From Chitinophaga pinensis (GTDB lineage Bacteria > Bacteroidota > Bacteroidia > Flavobacteriales_D > Crocinitomicaceae), in the NCBI GenBank assembly GCA_945870115.1, contig CAMBRH010000014.1:1-20920 (forward strand): a stretch of DNA of 20,920 nt, in the 5' to 3' direction. The position numbers were made by a program, and so were the translations under genes. Below, piece after piece: positions 6,134 through 13,463 of the stretch. Each line of letters begins with the position of its first letter. The stretch's first letter is position 1. Under the pieces are notes generated by a model. The model searched no databases. It was not told the origin of the DNA and was given only the letters and a program-made list of their open reading frames with translations.

Positions 6134-6661
6134 ATGAAATTTGATTTAAATTTATGGGATTTAATATTTTTTGTTTTAGGAATAATAATTTCTGTTGTCT
6201 TAAGTGTCAAAATAATATCATATTTTCAGCCACAGTTGGAAATTCAAAATGTCCGTTTTAAAAATGAGATTGTAAATAAAGTAGATAAGAAAGTAATTAA
6301 ATTTGATGTAGTGAATTTAAACCCTTTATATTTAGCCTCAAATGTAAGAGCAGAAGTTTGTATTGTTGAAGGCAATACGACATATCATCTCAAAGTAGAT
6401 TTTCCTGAATTTTTGTTGATTGACAAAAAAGGGTCTCCAAACACTGCTGATAGTAAAGCCTTTATTGCATTTGATATTCATAATTCTTTGATTGATAGAA
6501 ATATAGTAAGTTATGATGTTGTTTTAAATAAATTAGAAAATAAAGAAAACTACCTTAGAATTAGAGTTTTTTCATGTCACGAAAAAACAGGTTTTGGAAA
6601 AGTAATCAAAGGTAGATGTAAATATAACAATCAATCAAATTCATTTAATCTTATCCCATGA
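6134..6661 (+). CDS. Single-pass membrane protein of unknown function, 175 aa
   Basis: I do not recognise this protein. Starting at the ATG at 6134, MKFDLNLWDL is followed by one strong hydrophobic segment (IFFVLGIIISVVLSVKIISYF, about residues 11-31) and then a soluble domain of about 140 residues. This domain is rich in alternating beta-like stretches (LEIQNVRFKNEIV, KKVIKFDVVNLNPLYLASNVRAEVCIV, YLRIRVFSC). The layout suggests a membrane anchor holding a beta-sandwich-like domain. The frame is open back to 6092, but the added residues (MFFFFCFARLKWRA) come from a run of 13 T residues, so the later start is preferred. The stop codon overlaps the next start as ATGA at 6658-6661, which implies translational coupling with the T9SS-secreted protein. 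The two may act together. Function is unknown. Confidence 0.75.
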   Translation: MKFDLNLWDLIFFVLGIIISVVLSVKIISYFQPQLEIQNVRFKNEIVNKVDKKVIKFDVVNLNPLYLASNVRAEVCIVEGNTTYHLKVDFPEFLLIDKKGSPNTADSKAFIAFDIHNSLIDRNIVSYDVVLNKLENKENYLRIRVFSCHEKTGFGKVIKGRCKYNNQSNSFNLIP

Positions 6662-8226
6662 AAAAAACGCTATTCTCCCTATCACTTATTTTAACATCTT
6701 TCTTTGGATTTTCTCAAAGTTTGAACTTAACACTTACATCAAACACTTTTACTACTGGTAATCTTAGCACAACAGCTTATGATGATACGCTCTACCTAAA
6801 TCCAGGTCAAAGTATCAATCTTAATACGGCGTCTAGTGGAAATTTTGATGTATTTAAAGTTAACTATATGCAAGGACAAACATCTGAATTTATTTGGCAG
6901 AATTCAACATCATGGGAACAATCGTCTCTGCCTTATTCATACACTTTCCAACCAGGATTTGCTGATTTTGTTTTATTTATTACATATCAGAGTGGTACGT
7001 TATTACAAACTATGTATAAAATTTTAGTTATCAATGCTGAAAATATTGACACTTATAATATTGGTTTAATCGGTACATCAATTTTCCCTTATAGTGCTAC
7101 TATTGATCATGATTTGGTAACTTCAGATAGCATCACTTACACAACTAATCTTAATTTAATACCTGGTAACTTGAAATTTAGACAAGATGATTCTTGGTTC
7201 TCTTATTGGGGCGGAAATAGCTTTCCAACGGGCACGGGAGTTGTTTCAGGTTCTGAAATATATGTTAATCAAGCAGGAAATTATGATGTAACTTTTAATA
7301 GGTCAACAGGCGCTTATAATTTTACAAGAATAGGTGACTTACCTTCTCAAATACTAAACACCATGTCAACAAATGGACTTATGGCTTGGTATCCTTTTAA
7401 TGGAAATGGAAACGATATGAGCGGCAATGGGTATCATTTAACAAATAATAATTGTCAACCAACTACCAATAGATTTGGAAATAATGCGGGAGCATATATT
7501 GTTGGTCCAACTCAGACTTTTTCTTATGGATTTTGCAACACTCCCAATAGTTTTCCTATGAACGTAAGTCAAGATTTCTCTTTTTCATTTTGGGTTAATA
7601 TGGAAGCTGTCGGTCAAATAATAAACCTCAAGTATTTTGCAGACAATGTTCCATCTTGTTCAAATAATGAATTAGCACTCACAACCTCAGGTAACAGTAG
7701 TTTTGATGTTTTGGTAGATAATCATTGTAGTGCTAATACAAGTTCATTTTCAAGTTGTGTTTCAAACTTTGGTGTGGTATTGAATGAATGGCAACATATT
7801 GCTTATACAAAATCAGGAAATACATTTAAAATTTACATCGATGGTGTTTTAAGAAATACACAAAGTCTTACGCCAACGAACAACATTCATAATGCAGTTT
7901 GCATGCAGTTAGGAAGTTTTTCAGGGAAATTTGATGATCTTTCTATTTACAGTCGAAGTTTAACAGATGCTGAAATAACAAATATGTTCAACAGCACAGC
8001 AACTTCAAGCATTGCTGAAATTGATAACTTTATGCAATTATATCCAAACCCAACTTCTCATTTCTTAAACGTAAAAACAAATTACATTGGAGAATTTCAA
8101 ATTCTAGATTTAAGTGGTAGAATGTTAATCACCACCACAGAAACTCAAATAGATTTAAGTTCACTTTCTGCTGGGCAATATTTCATCAAAGCAGGAGAAA
8201 ATTGTCAAAAAATTATTTTAGAATAA
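6658..8226 (+). CDS. T9SS-secreted protein with SusE/F-like and LamG domains, 522 aa
   Basis: The protein is exported and probably attached to the cell surface or released by the type IX secretion system. Residues 1-20 (MKKTLFSLSLILTSFFGFSQ) are a signal peptide. Residues about 134-225 resemble the SusE/SusF-type outer-membrane beta domain (LKFRQDDSWFSYWGG, then AGNYDVTFNRSTGAYNF). Residues about 238-445 form a LamG/concanavalin-like jelly roll: LMAWYPFNGNGNDMSGNGYH, FSFSFWVNME, EWQHIAYTKSGNTFKIYIDG and FDDLSIYSRSLTDAEI. The end, from LYPNPTS (about 460) to KIILE, is a type A T9SS sorting domain. A carbohydrate- or polymer-binding role is plausible; no catalytic motif is visible. The start overlaps the stop of the 175-aa membrane-protein gene, and a terminator follows at 8247. 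Confidence 0.9.
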   Translation: MKKTLFSLSLILTSFFGFSQSLNLTLTSNTFTTGNLSTTAYDDTLYLNPGQSINLNTASSGNFDVFKVNYMQGQTSEFIWQNSTSWEQSSLPYSYTFQPGFADFVLFITYQSGTLLQTMYKILVINAENIDTYNIGLIGTSIFPYSATIDHDLVTSDSITYTTNLNLIPGNLKFRQDDSWFSYWGGNSFPTGTGVVSGSEIYVNQAGNYDVTFNRSTGAYNFTRIGDLPSQILNTMSTNGLMAWYPFNGNGNDMSGNGYHLTNNNCQPTTNRFGNNAGAYIVGPTQTFSYGFCNTPNSFPMNVSQDFSFSFWVNMEAVGQIINLKYFADNVPSCSNNELALTTSGNSSFDVLVDNHCSANTSSFSSCVSNFGVVLNEWQHIAYTKSGNTFKIYIDGVLRNTQSLTPTNNIHNAVCMQLGSFSGKFDDLSIYSRSLTDAEITNMFNSTATSSIAEIDNFMQLYPNPTSHFLNVKTNYIGEFQILDLSGRMLITTTETQIDLSSLSAGQYFIKAGENCQKIILE

Positions 8227-8246
8227 AAATAAATTATTTCAAATCA

Positions 8247-8278
8247 AAAAGCTCTCAGAAATGGGAGCTTTTTTCTTT
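8247..8278 (+). terminator. Intrinsic terminator after the T9SS protein gene
   Basis: AAAAGCTCTC (8247-8256) pairs with GGGAGCTTTT (8263-8272), with one T-G wobble and a 6-nt loop (AGAAAT). A T-rich run follows (8269-8274, then CTTT). It ends the membrane-protein/T9SS transcript and insulates the ribosomal operon. Confidence 0.85.
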
Positions 8279-8296
8279 CGTGGTAATTTTTATAGT

Positions 8297-8330
8297 AAGT
8301 TGCTAACTTCGAGCGCCTCAGTCAGCAGCT
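8297..8330 (-). repeat. Hairpin repeat copy with a GCG loop
   Basis: The core is minus-oriented, CGAGCGCCTCAG at 8310-8321, equivalent to CTGAG-GCG-CTCG. The arms TGCTAACT (8301-8308) and AGTCAGCA (8320-8327) match those of the copy at 5344-5370, including the same single mismatch. An outer AAG/CTT pair (8297-8299 and 8328-8330, the latter reading GCT/CTT with one shift) may extend it. This is the only copy whose variable loop base is G. Confidence 0.8.
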
Positions 8331-8339
8331 TGAAATCAT

Positions 8340-8418
8340 ATTGTTGACTGAGGCTCTCGTGCTATCTGAGGTTCTTTTTTTTTTGCAATTGTTGCCTGAG
8401 GCTCTCGAAGGCAACAAT
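8340..8418 (+). repeat. Compound hairpin repeat upstream of the ribosomal promoter
   Basis: Three cores occur here: a full one at 8348-8359, a decayed one 18 bp later (CTGAGG at 8366, running into ten T residues at 8375-8384), and a full one at 8396-8407. The last has perfect 10-bp arms ATTGTTGCCT (8388-8397) and AGGCAACAAT (8409-8418). The outer ATTGTTG at 8340-8346 can pair with CAACAAT at 8412-8418 as an alternative larger stem, paralleling the compound element at 5439-5509. Confidence 0.85.
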
Positions 8419-8476
8419 CCAAAAAAAAGTAATAAACACCTTAATGTTAAAAAAAATCAATTATTTTACATAAAGG

Positions 8477-8507
8477 TTTGCAAACTAAGATTTTCTTTAT
8501 ATCTTTG
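8477..8507 (+). promoter_or_regulatory. Main promoter of the str-S10-spc operon
   Basis: TTTG at 8477-8480 (-33) and TATCTTTG at 8500-8507 (-7) are spaced by 19 bp and followed by CACC. This is a full match to the TTTG-N19-TAnnTTTG promoter of Bacteroidota housekeeping genes. The transcript should start near 8512-8515 and give a leader of about 50 nt before rpsL. It is the strongest promoter match I see in the window and no other complete one occurs inside the ribosomal array. Confidence 0.85.
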
Positions 8508-8512
8508 CACCC

Positions 8513-8529
8513 CTCAAAGTATGTTTGAG
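8513..8529 (+). promoter_or_regulatory. Small hairpin at the predicted 5' end of the rpsL transcript
   Basis: CTCAAA (8513-8518) and TTTGAG (8524-8529) form a 6-bp stem with a 5-nt loop (GTATG), right where transcription should begin. Such a 5'-terminal stem can slow RNA decay or take part in autoregulation, but its size allows chance. The rest of the leader (8530-8563) is AT-rich and unstructured by eye. Confidence 0.35.
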
Positions 8530-8563
8530 ATAATTATTTATTAATATAAAGTTAGAGTAATTT

Positions 8564-8944
8564 ATGCCAACTATCCAACAATTAGTTCGCAAAGGACGCA
8601 CGGCAAACGTTAAGAAAAGCAAATCTGCTGCTCTTGATTCCTGCCCGCAGCGCAAAGGGGTATGTGTAAGGGTTTACACCACTACTCCTAAAAAGCCTAA
8701 TTCAGCAATGAGAAAAGTTGCTAGGGTTAGACTAACGAACGGTAAAGAAGTTAATGCTTATATCGGAGGTGAAGGACACAATTTACAGGAGCACTCCTTA
8801 GTGCTTGTACGTGGTGGAAGAGTTAAAGATCTTCCAGGGGTAAGATACCACATCGTACGAGGCGCTGAAGATACAGCTGGTGTTGAAGGTCGTACACAAA
8901 GAAGATCTAAGTATGGTACTAAGAGACCAAAAGTAAAAAAATAA
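8564..8944 (+). CDS. rpsL: 30S ribosomal protein S12 (uS12), 126 aa
   Basis: S12 sits at the decoding centre of the 30S subunit and controls tRNA selection accuracy. The family blocks are intact: TTPKKPNSAMRKVARV (residues 40-55) and GRVKDLPGVRYHIVRG (85-100), with the methylthiolation-site aspartate at Asp89. The lysines where streptomycin-resistance substitutions usually arise (in PKKPNS and GRVKDLPG) are the ordinary ones, so the sequence gives no sign of ribosomal streptomycin resistance. It is the first gene of the array, about 50 nt after the predicted transcription start and 18 bp before rpsG. Confidence 0.98.
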   Translation: MPTIQQLVRKGRTANVKKSKSAALDSCPQRKGVCVRVYTTTPKKPNSAMRKVARVRLTNGKEVNAYIGGEGHNLQEHSLVLVRGGRVKDLPGVRYHIVRGAEDTAGVEGRTQRRSKYGTKRPKVKK

Positions 8945-8962
8945 TTTAAAGCTTTCTAAGAA

Positions 8963-9433
8963 ATGAGAAGAAGAAAAGCCAAAAAGAACCCGATCCTTCC
9001 AGATCCAAAGTTTAATGATGTTCAAGTAACAAAATTCGTGAACAACTTAATGTATGACGGAAAAAAGAATCTTGCATTCAAGATTTTTTATGATGCATTA
9101 GAAATCGTTGACGGAAAACTAGAAGATACAACAGGTTTAGATGCGTTCAGAAAAGCGCTAGAAAATGTAACTCCAAGTGTGGAAGTTAGATCTCGCCGTG
9201 TAGGTGGAGCTACTTTCCAAATCCCAACTCCTGTTCGTGAGGACAGAAAAGCATCTTTAGCGATGAAATGGTTAATCGGTTACTCTCGTAAGAGAAACGA
9301 AAAATCAATGGCTGGTAAATTAGCTTCTGAAATTATTGCTGCTTCGAAAGAAGAAGGTGCAGCGTATAAAAAGAAAGAAGATACTTTACGTATGGCTGAA
9401 GCAAATAAAGCATTTTCACACTTTAGATTTTAA
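8963..9433 (+). CDS. rpsG: 30S ribosomal protein S7 (uS7), 156 aa
   Basis: S7 nucleates folding of the 3' major domain of 16S rRNA (the head) and lines the E site. The length is normal. Recognisable blocks are the N-terminal MRRRKAKKNPILPDPKF, the central NVTPSVEVRSRRVGGATFQIPTP spread over about residues 69-91, and RMAEANKAFSHFRF at the C-terminus. In enterobacteria S7 is the translational repressor of the str operon by binding the rpsL-rpsG gap; here that gap is only 18 bp, so that control structure is absent or different. It ends 5 bp before fusA. Confidence 0.98.
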   Translation: MRRRKAKKNPILPDPKFNDVQVTKFVNNLMYDGKKNLAFKIFYDALEIVDGKLEDTTGLDAFRKALENVTPSVEVRSRRVGGATFQIPTPVREDRKASLAMKWLIGYSRKRNEKSMAGKLASEIIAASKEEGAAYKKKEDTLRMAEANKAFSHFRF

Positions 9434-9438
9434 TTAGA

Positions 9439-11544
9439 ATGGCAAGAGATCTTAAATATACAAGAAATATAGGTATTGCTGCTCATATTGATGCTGGTAA
9501 AACAACAACAACTGAGCGTATTCTTTTTTATTCAGGTGTAAACCACAAAATTGGTGAAGTTCACGATGGTGGAGCTACAATGGACTGGATGGAGCAAGAG
9601 CAAGAAAGAGGTATTACAATTACTTCTGCTGCAACAACAGTAAATTGGAAATATAGAGGACAAGATTACCACATTAATATTATTGACACACCGGGACACG
9701 TTGACTTTACAGTTGAGGTGAATCGTTCGTTAAGAGTATTAGATGGTTTAGTTTTCTTGTTTTCTGCAGTTGATGGTGTTGAACCTCAATCTGAAACAAA
9801 CTGGAGATTAGCAAACAATTATAATGTTCCAAGAATTGGTTTCGTAAACAAAATGGACCGTCAAGGTGCAGATTTCTTAATGGTGTGTAAACAAGTTAAG
9901 GAAATGTTAGGAAGTCATGCTTTACCTTTACAAATTAATATTGGTGATGAAGATAACTTCAAAGGAGTTGTTGATTTAATCAATTTTAAAGGTATCGTTT
10001 GGAATGACCATGATATGGGAATGACTTTTCAAGAAGTTGAAATCCCTGCTGATATTATCGACGAAGCAAGAAGACTTAGAAGTGAATTATTGGAAGCAGT
10101 TGCTGAATTTGATGAAACTTTAATGGAAAAATTCTTTGAAGATGAAAATTCATTAACTGAAAGAGAAATTTTAGACGCATTACGTCAAGCAACTATCTCA
10201 GGAAAAGTTGTTCCAATGATGTGTGGTTCTTCTTTTAAAAACAAAGGTGTTCAAGCAATGTTAGATATGGTGATGGAAATTCTTCCTTCTCCAATGGATA
10301 CTGCTGGTATTACTGGAATCAATCCAAAAACGGATGAAGAAGTAACACGTCTACCTTCTTACGATGAGCCGTTTGCAGCTTTAGCGTTTAAAATTGCAAC
10401 AGATCCTTTCGTAGGTCGTTTATGTTTCATTAGAGCTTATTCTGGTAAATTACCTGCAGGTTCTTATGTTTACAATACACGTACTGAAAATAAAGAGCGT
10501 ATTTCACGTATCTTCCAAATGCATGCAAACAAGCAAAATTCAATTGATGAGTTAGGTGCTGGTGATATTGGTGCGGTTGTTGGATTTAAAGATATTCGTA
10601 CTGGAGATACATTGTGTGCTGAAAATGCTCCAATCATCTTAGAATCTATGAATTTCCCAGATCCAGTTATCGGTTTAGCTATTGAGCCTAAAACTCAAGC
10701 TGATCAAGATAAATTGGGTATTGGTTTAAATAAACTTTCTGAAGAAGATCCTACTTTTAAAGTAAATACTGACGAAGAAACTGGACAAACAATCATTAGT
10801 GGAATGGGTGAGCTTCACCTTGAAATTATTATCGATCGTTTGAAAAGAGAATTTAAAGTTGAAGTAAATCAAGGTGCTCCTCAAGTTTCTTACCGTGAGG
10901 CAATTAACAGCGGAATCGAACATAGAGAAGTTTACAAAAAACAATCAGGTGGTCGTGGTAAATTTGCTGATATTTTTGTTAAAATTACTCCTCAAGACAA
11001 AGAAGATAAACCAGGTTTAGAATTCATAAATACAATTAAAGGTGGTAATATTCCTCGTGAGTTTATTCCTTCAGTTGAAAAAGGTTTCAGAGAGTCTATG
11101 AAAAATGGAGTTTTAGCAGGATACCCAATGGATACAATGAAAGTAGAATTGATGGATGGTTCTTACCATAATGTCGATTCAGATTCTTTATCCTTTGAAA
11201 TCTGTGCTAGAATGGCTTACCGTGAAGCGGTTAAAAAATGTAGCCCAATTCTTTTGGAACCGATTATGAAACTAGAAGTTGTTTGTCCAGAAGAAAATAT
11301 GGGTGACATCGTTGGAGATTTAAATCGTCGTCGTGGAATGATGAGAGGTATGGATGATAGAAATGGTGCAAAAGTTGTTAAAGCGGATGTTCCTTTATCT
11401 GAAATGTTTGGATATGTTACACAATTGAGAACTATGTCTTCAGGTCGTGCAAACTCTTCAATGGAATTCTCACATTACGCTGAAGCACCTGCAAATGTTG
11501 CTAAAGAGGTAATCGCAAAAGTAAACGGTAAAGTAAACGCTTAA
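9439..11544 (+). CDS. fusA: Translation elongation factor G (EF-G), 701 aa
   Basis: EF-G is the GTPase that moves tRNAs and mRNA through the ribosome after each peptide bond and helps to recycle ribosomes. The G domain has G1 AHIDAGKTT (15-23), switch I RGITI (57-61), G3 DTPGHVDF (83-90) and G4 NKMD (137-140). Later domains include GMGELHLEIIIDRLKREF (domain III), SGGRGKFADIF (domain IV) and the domain V run PLSEMFGYVTQLRTMSSGRA. The length is normal for the family. The neighbours are those of a canonical str operon, except that tuf does not follow: rpsJ starts only 10 bp later. Confidence 0.98.
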   Translation: MARDLKYTRNIGIAAHIDAGKTTTTERILFYSGVNHKIGEVHDGGATMDWMEQEQERGITITSAATTVNWKYRGQDYHINIIDTPGHVDFTVEVNRSLRVLDGLVFLFSAVDGVEPQSETNWRLANNYNVPRIGFVNKMDRQGADFLMVCKQVKEMLGSHALPLQINIGDEDNFKGVVDLINFKGIVWNDHDMGMTFQEVEIPADIIDEARRLRSELLEAVAEFDETLMEKFFEDENSLTEREILDALRQATISGKVVPMMCGSSFKNKGVQAMLDMVMEILPSPMDTAGITGINPKTDEEVTRLPSYDEPFAALAFKIATDPFVGRLCFIRAYSGKLPAGSYVYNTRTENKERISRIFQMHANKQNSIDELGAGDIGAVVGFKDIRTGDTLCAENAPIILESMNFPDPVIGLAIEPKTQADQDKLGIGLNKLSEEDPTFKVNTDEETGQTIISGMGELHLEIIIDRLKREFKVEVNQGAPQVSYREAINSGIEHREVYKKQSGGRGKFADIFVKITPQDKEDKPGLEFINTIKGGNIPREFIPSVEKGFRESMKNGVLAGYPMDTMKVELMDGSYHNVDSDSLSFEICARMAYREAVKKCSPILLEPIMKLEVVCPEENMGDIVGDLNRRRGMMRGMDDRNGAKVVKADVPLSEMFGYVTQLRTMSSGRANSSMEFSHYAEAPANVAKEVIAKVNGKVNA

Positions 11545-11554
11545 TAATTAGGAA

Positions 11555-11860
11555 ATGAGCCAAAAAATTAGAATCAAATTAAAGTCTTACGATCACAATT
11601 TAGTTGACAAGTCAGCTGAAAAAATCGTAAAAACTGTAAAGGCAACTGGAGCAGTAGTTAGCGGTCCAATTCCTTTACCAACGCATAAAAGAATTTATAC
11701 AGTTTTGAAATCTCCACACGTTAACAAAAAAGCGCGTGAGCAATTTGAATTATGTTCTTACAAAAGATTGTTAGACATTTATTCATCTTCTTCAAAAACA
11801 GTTGATGCTTTAATGCGTTTAGAACTTCCTAGTGGAGTTGATGTAGAAATTAAAGTTTAA
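11555..11860 (+). CDS. rpsJ: 30S ribosomal protein S10 (uS10/NusE), 101 aa
   Basis: S10 belongs to the 30S head and, as NusE, also links transcription to translation by binding NusB or NusG. The sequence MSQKIRIKLKSYDHNLVDKS, the central GPIPLPTHKRIYTVLKSPHVNKKAREQFE and the C-terminal LPSGVDVEIKV are typical. It opens the S10 part of the cluster but sits just 10 bp after fusA, so there is no room for the long S10 leader used for L4-mediated control in enterobacteria. The 47-bp AT-rich gap to rplC is the widest in the array. Confidence 0.98.
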   Translation: MSQKIRIKLKSYDHNLVDKSAEKIVKTVKATGAVVSGPIPLPTHKRIYTVLKSPHVNKKAREQFELCSYKRLLDIYSSSSKTVDALMRLELPSGVDVEIKV

Positions 11861-11907
11861 TGTTCACACATTATTCATAATTTATAATTAATAATTAATA
11901 GTAAAGT

Positions 11908-12522
11908 ATGCCTGGATTAATTGGTAGAAAAATCGGAATGACTAGCATCTACAGTGCCGAGGGTAAGGCAACACCATGCACAGTGTTAGAAGTTGGTCCT
12001 TGTGTCGTAACTCAGTTAAAGACACAAGATCGAGATGGGTATGAGGCAGTTCAATTGGGCTTTGGAGAACGTAAAGATAACAGAACTCCAAACGCATTGA
12101 AAGGTCACTTCAAAAAAGCAAACACAACTCCTAAAATGAAGGTTGTTGAGTTTAAAGGTTTTGAAGGTCTAAATCTCGGAGATACAGTTGACGCAAACAT
12201 CTTTGAAGAAGGTGATTTTGTAGCTGTAATAGGAACTTCAAAAGGAAAAGGTTTCCAAGGGGTTGTAAAAAGACATGGTTTTGGTGGTGTTGGTCAAGCA
12301 ACTCACGGTCAACATAACCGTCTTAGAGCTCCTGGTTCAATCGGTGCTTGTTCTTATCCTGCTCGTGTATTCAAAGGAATGCGTATGGCTGGACAAACAG
12401 GTAATAAACGAGTGATGACAGAAAATCTTCAAGTTTTGAAAGTTTTAATTGATAGAAATATCGTAGTAGTTAAAGGATCTGTTCCTGGATCTAAAGGTTC
12501 AACCGTATTAATAGCGAAATAA
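11908..12522 (+). CDS. rplC: 50S ribosomal protein L3 (uL3), 204 aa
   Basis: L3 binds near the 3' end of 23S rRNA; its long loop reaches the peptidyl transferase centre. It starts MPGLIGRKIGMTSIYSAEG, carries GTSKGKGFQGVVKRHGF in the middle and ends with the usual VVVKGSVPGSKGSTVLI block. The tip of the extended loop reads GSIGACSYPARVFKGMRMAGQTGN, spread over residues about 146-169, in the form familiar from Bacteroidota rather than Enterobacteria. Only 1 bp separates it from rplD. Confidence 0.98.
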   Translation: MPGLIGRKIGMTSIYSAEGKATPCTVLEVGPCVVTQLKTQDRDGYEAVQLGFGERKDNRTPNALKGHFKKANTTPKMKVVEFKGFEGLNLGDTVDANIFEEGDFVAVIGTSKGKGFQGVVKRHGFGGVGQATHGQHNRLRAPGSIGACSYPARVFKGMRMAGQTGNKRVMTENLQVLKVLIDRNIVVVKGSVPGSKGSTVLIAK

Positions 12523-12523
12523 A

Positions 12524-13150
12524 ATGGAAGTAAAAGTATTTGACCAAAAAGGAAAAGCTACTTCTAAAAAAGTAACTCTTTCGGATGCAATCTTTGGTAT
12601 AGAACCAAATGATCATGCAATTTACTTAGATGTAAAACAACACTTGGCTAACCGTCGTCAAGGTACCCACAAATCAAAAGAGAGAGCAGAGATTTCTGGT
12701 TCTACTCGTAAGATTAAAAAACAAAAAGGTACTGGTGGTGCACGTGCAGGTAGTGTTAAGTCTGGAACTAGAGTCGGTGGAGGTCGTATCTTTGGACCAA
12801 GACCAAGAGATTATCATTTCAAATTGAATGTTAAATTAAAACAATTAGCTCGTAAATCTGCTTTTACTTATAAAGCAACTACTGATGCAATTATTGTTTT
12901 GGAAGATCCTACATTCAGTGCAATCAAAACACAAGAATTCATTAACATGATCGGTGGTTTGGAATTGCAAAATGAAAAAGTATTGTTGATTTTAGGTTCA
13001 AAAAATGATAATGTTTATTTATCATCTAAAAACTTAAAACGTGTGAAAGTTGTTACTGCAGATTCTTTTAATACATATGATGTATTGAATGCGAAAAAAG
13101 TAGTTTTAGCTGAAAGTTCAATCGAAGTAATCGAAAAGATTCTAAACTAA
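12524..13150 (+). CDS. rplD: 50S ribosomal protein L4 (uL4), 208 aa
   Basis: L4 is an early assembly protein whose extended loop lines the peptide exit tunnel. The loop is seen at about residues 63-103 (KKQKGTGGARAGSVKSGTRVG, then GGRIFGPRPRDYHFKLN), with the conserved basic and glycine-rich content. The N-terminal MEVKVFDQKGKA and the C-terminal globular domain are complete. In E. coli L4 also represses the S10 operon; no target leader is visible here. It is followed by rplW after 7 bp. Confidence 0.98.
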   Translation: MEVKVFDQKGKATSKKVTLSDAIFGIEPNDHAIYLDVKQHLANRRQGTHKSKERAEISGSTRKIKKQKGTGGARAGSVKSGTRVGGGRIFGPRPRDYHFKLNVKLKQLARKSAFTYKATTDAIIVLEDPTFSAIKTQEFINMIGGLELQNEKVLLILGSKNDNVYLSSKNLKRVKVVTADSFNTYDVLNAKKVVLAESSIEVIEKILN

Positions 13151-13157
13151 TCTAGAA

Positions 13158-13454
13158 ATGAATACAATTATCAAAAAGCCATTGATTACAGAAAAAGCAA
13201 CTGCTGCGAGTGAAACTCGTAACCGTTTTACTTTCTCTGTGGCAAAAAGTGCTAATAAAATAGAGATAAAAAAAGCTGTCGAAAAAATGTATAACGTTCA
13301 TATTACGAAAGTACATACAATGACATATGGCGGCGGTAAATCCTCGGTGAAACACACCAATAAAGGTATCGTTACTCAACCAAACAACCCTTGGAAAAAG
13401 GCAATTGTTACGGTTGCAGATGGAGAAACGATTGATTTGTTTAATAACATTTAA
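13158..13454 (+). CDS. rplW: 50S ribosomal protein L23 (uL23), 98 aa
   Basis: L23 sits at the tunnel exit and is the docking site for signal recognition particle and trigger factor. The signature is KKPLITEKATAASETRNRFTF at the N-terminus, spread over residues 6-26, followed by ANKIEIKKAVEKMYNVHI and KVHTMTYGG. The length is normal for bacteria. It lies in its usual place between L4 and L2, with gaps of 7 and 9 bp. Confidence 0.98.
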   Translation: MNTIIKKPLITEKATAASETRNRFTFSVAKSANKIEIKKAVEKMYNVHITKVHTMTYGGGKSSVKHTNKGIVTQPNNPWKKAIVTVADGETIDLFNNI

Positions 13455-13463
13455 CAAAAAGTA

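Noticed and set aside
8341..8544. 67-codon plus-strand open frame upstream of rpsL
   Set aside because: It starts at a TTG inside the hairpin repeat and runs through the promoter and leader of the ribosomal operon; the peptide resembles no family.
8564..8944. Streptomycin-resistance substitutions in S12
   Set aside because: The lysines in PKKPNS and GRVKDLPG are the ordinary residues.
11545..11554. Site for a missing tuf gene or an operon boundary between fusA and rpsJ
   Set aside because: Only 10 bp, with no gene remnant and no terminator; absence of tuf here is normal for the phylum.
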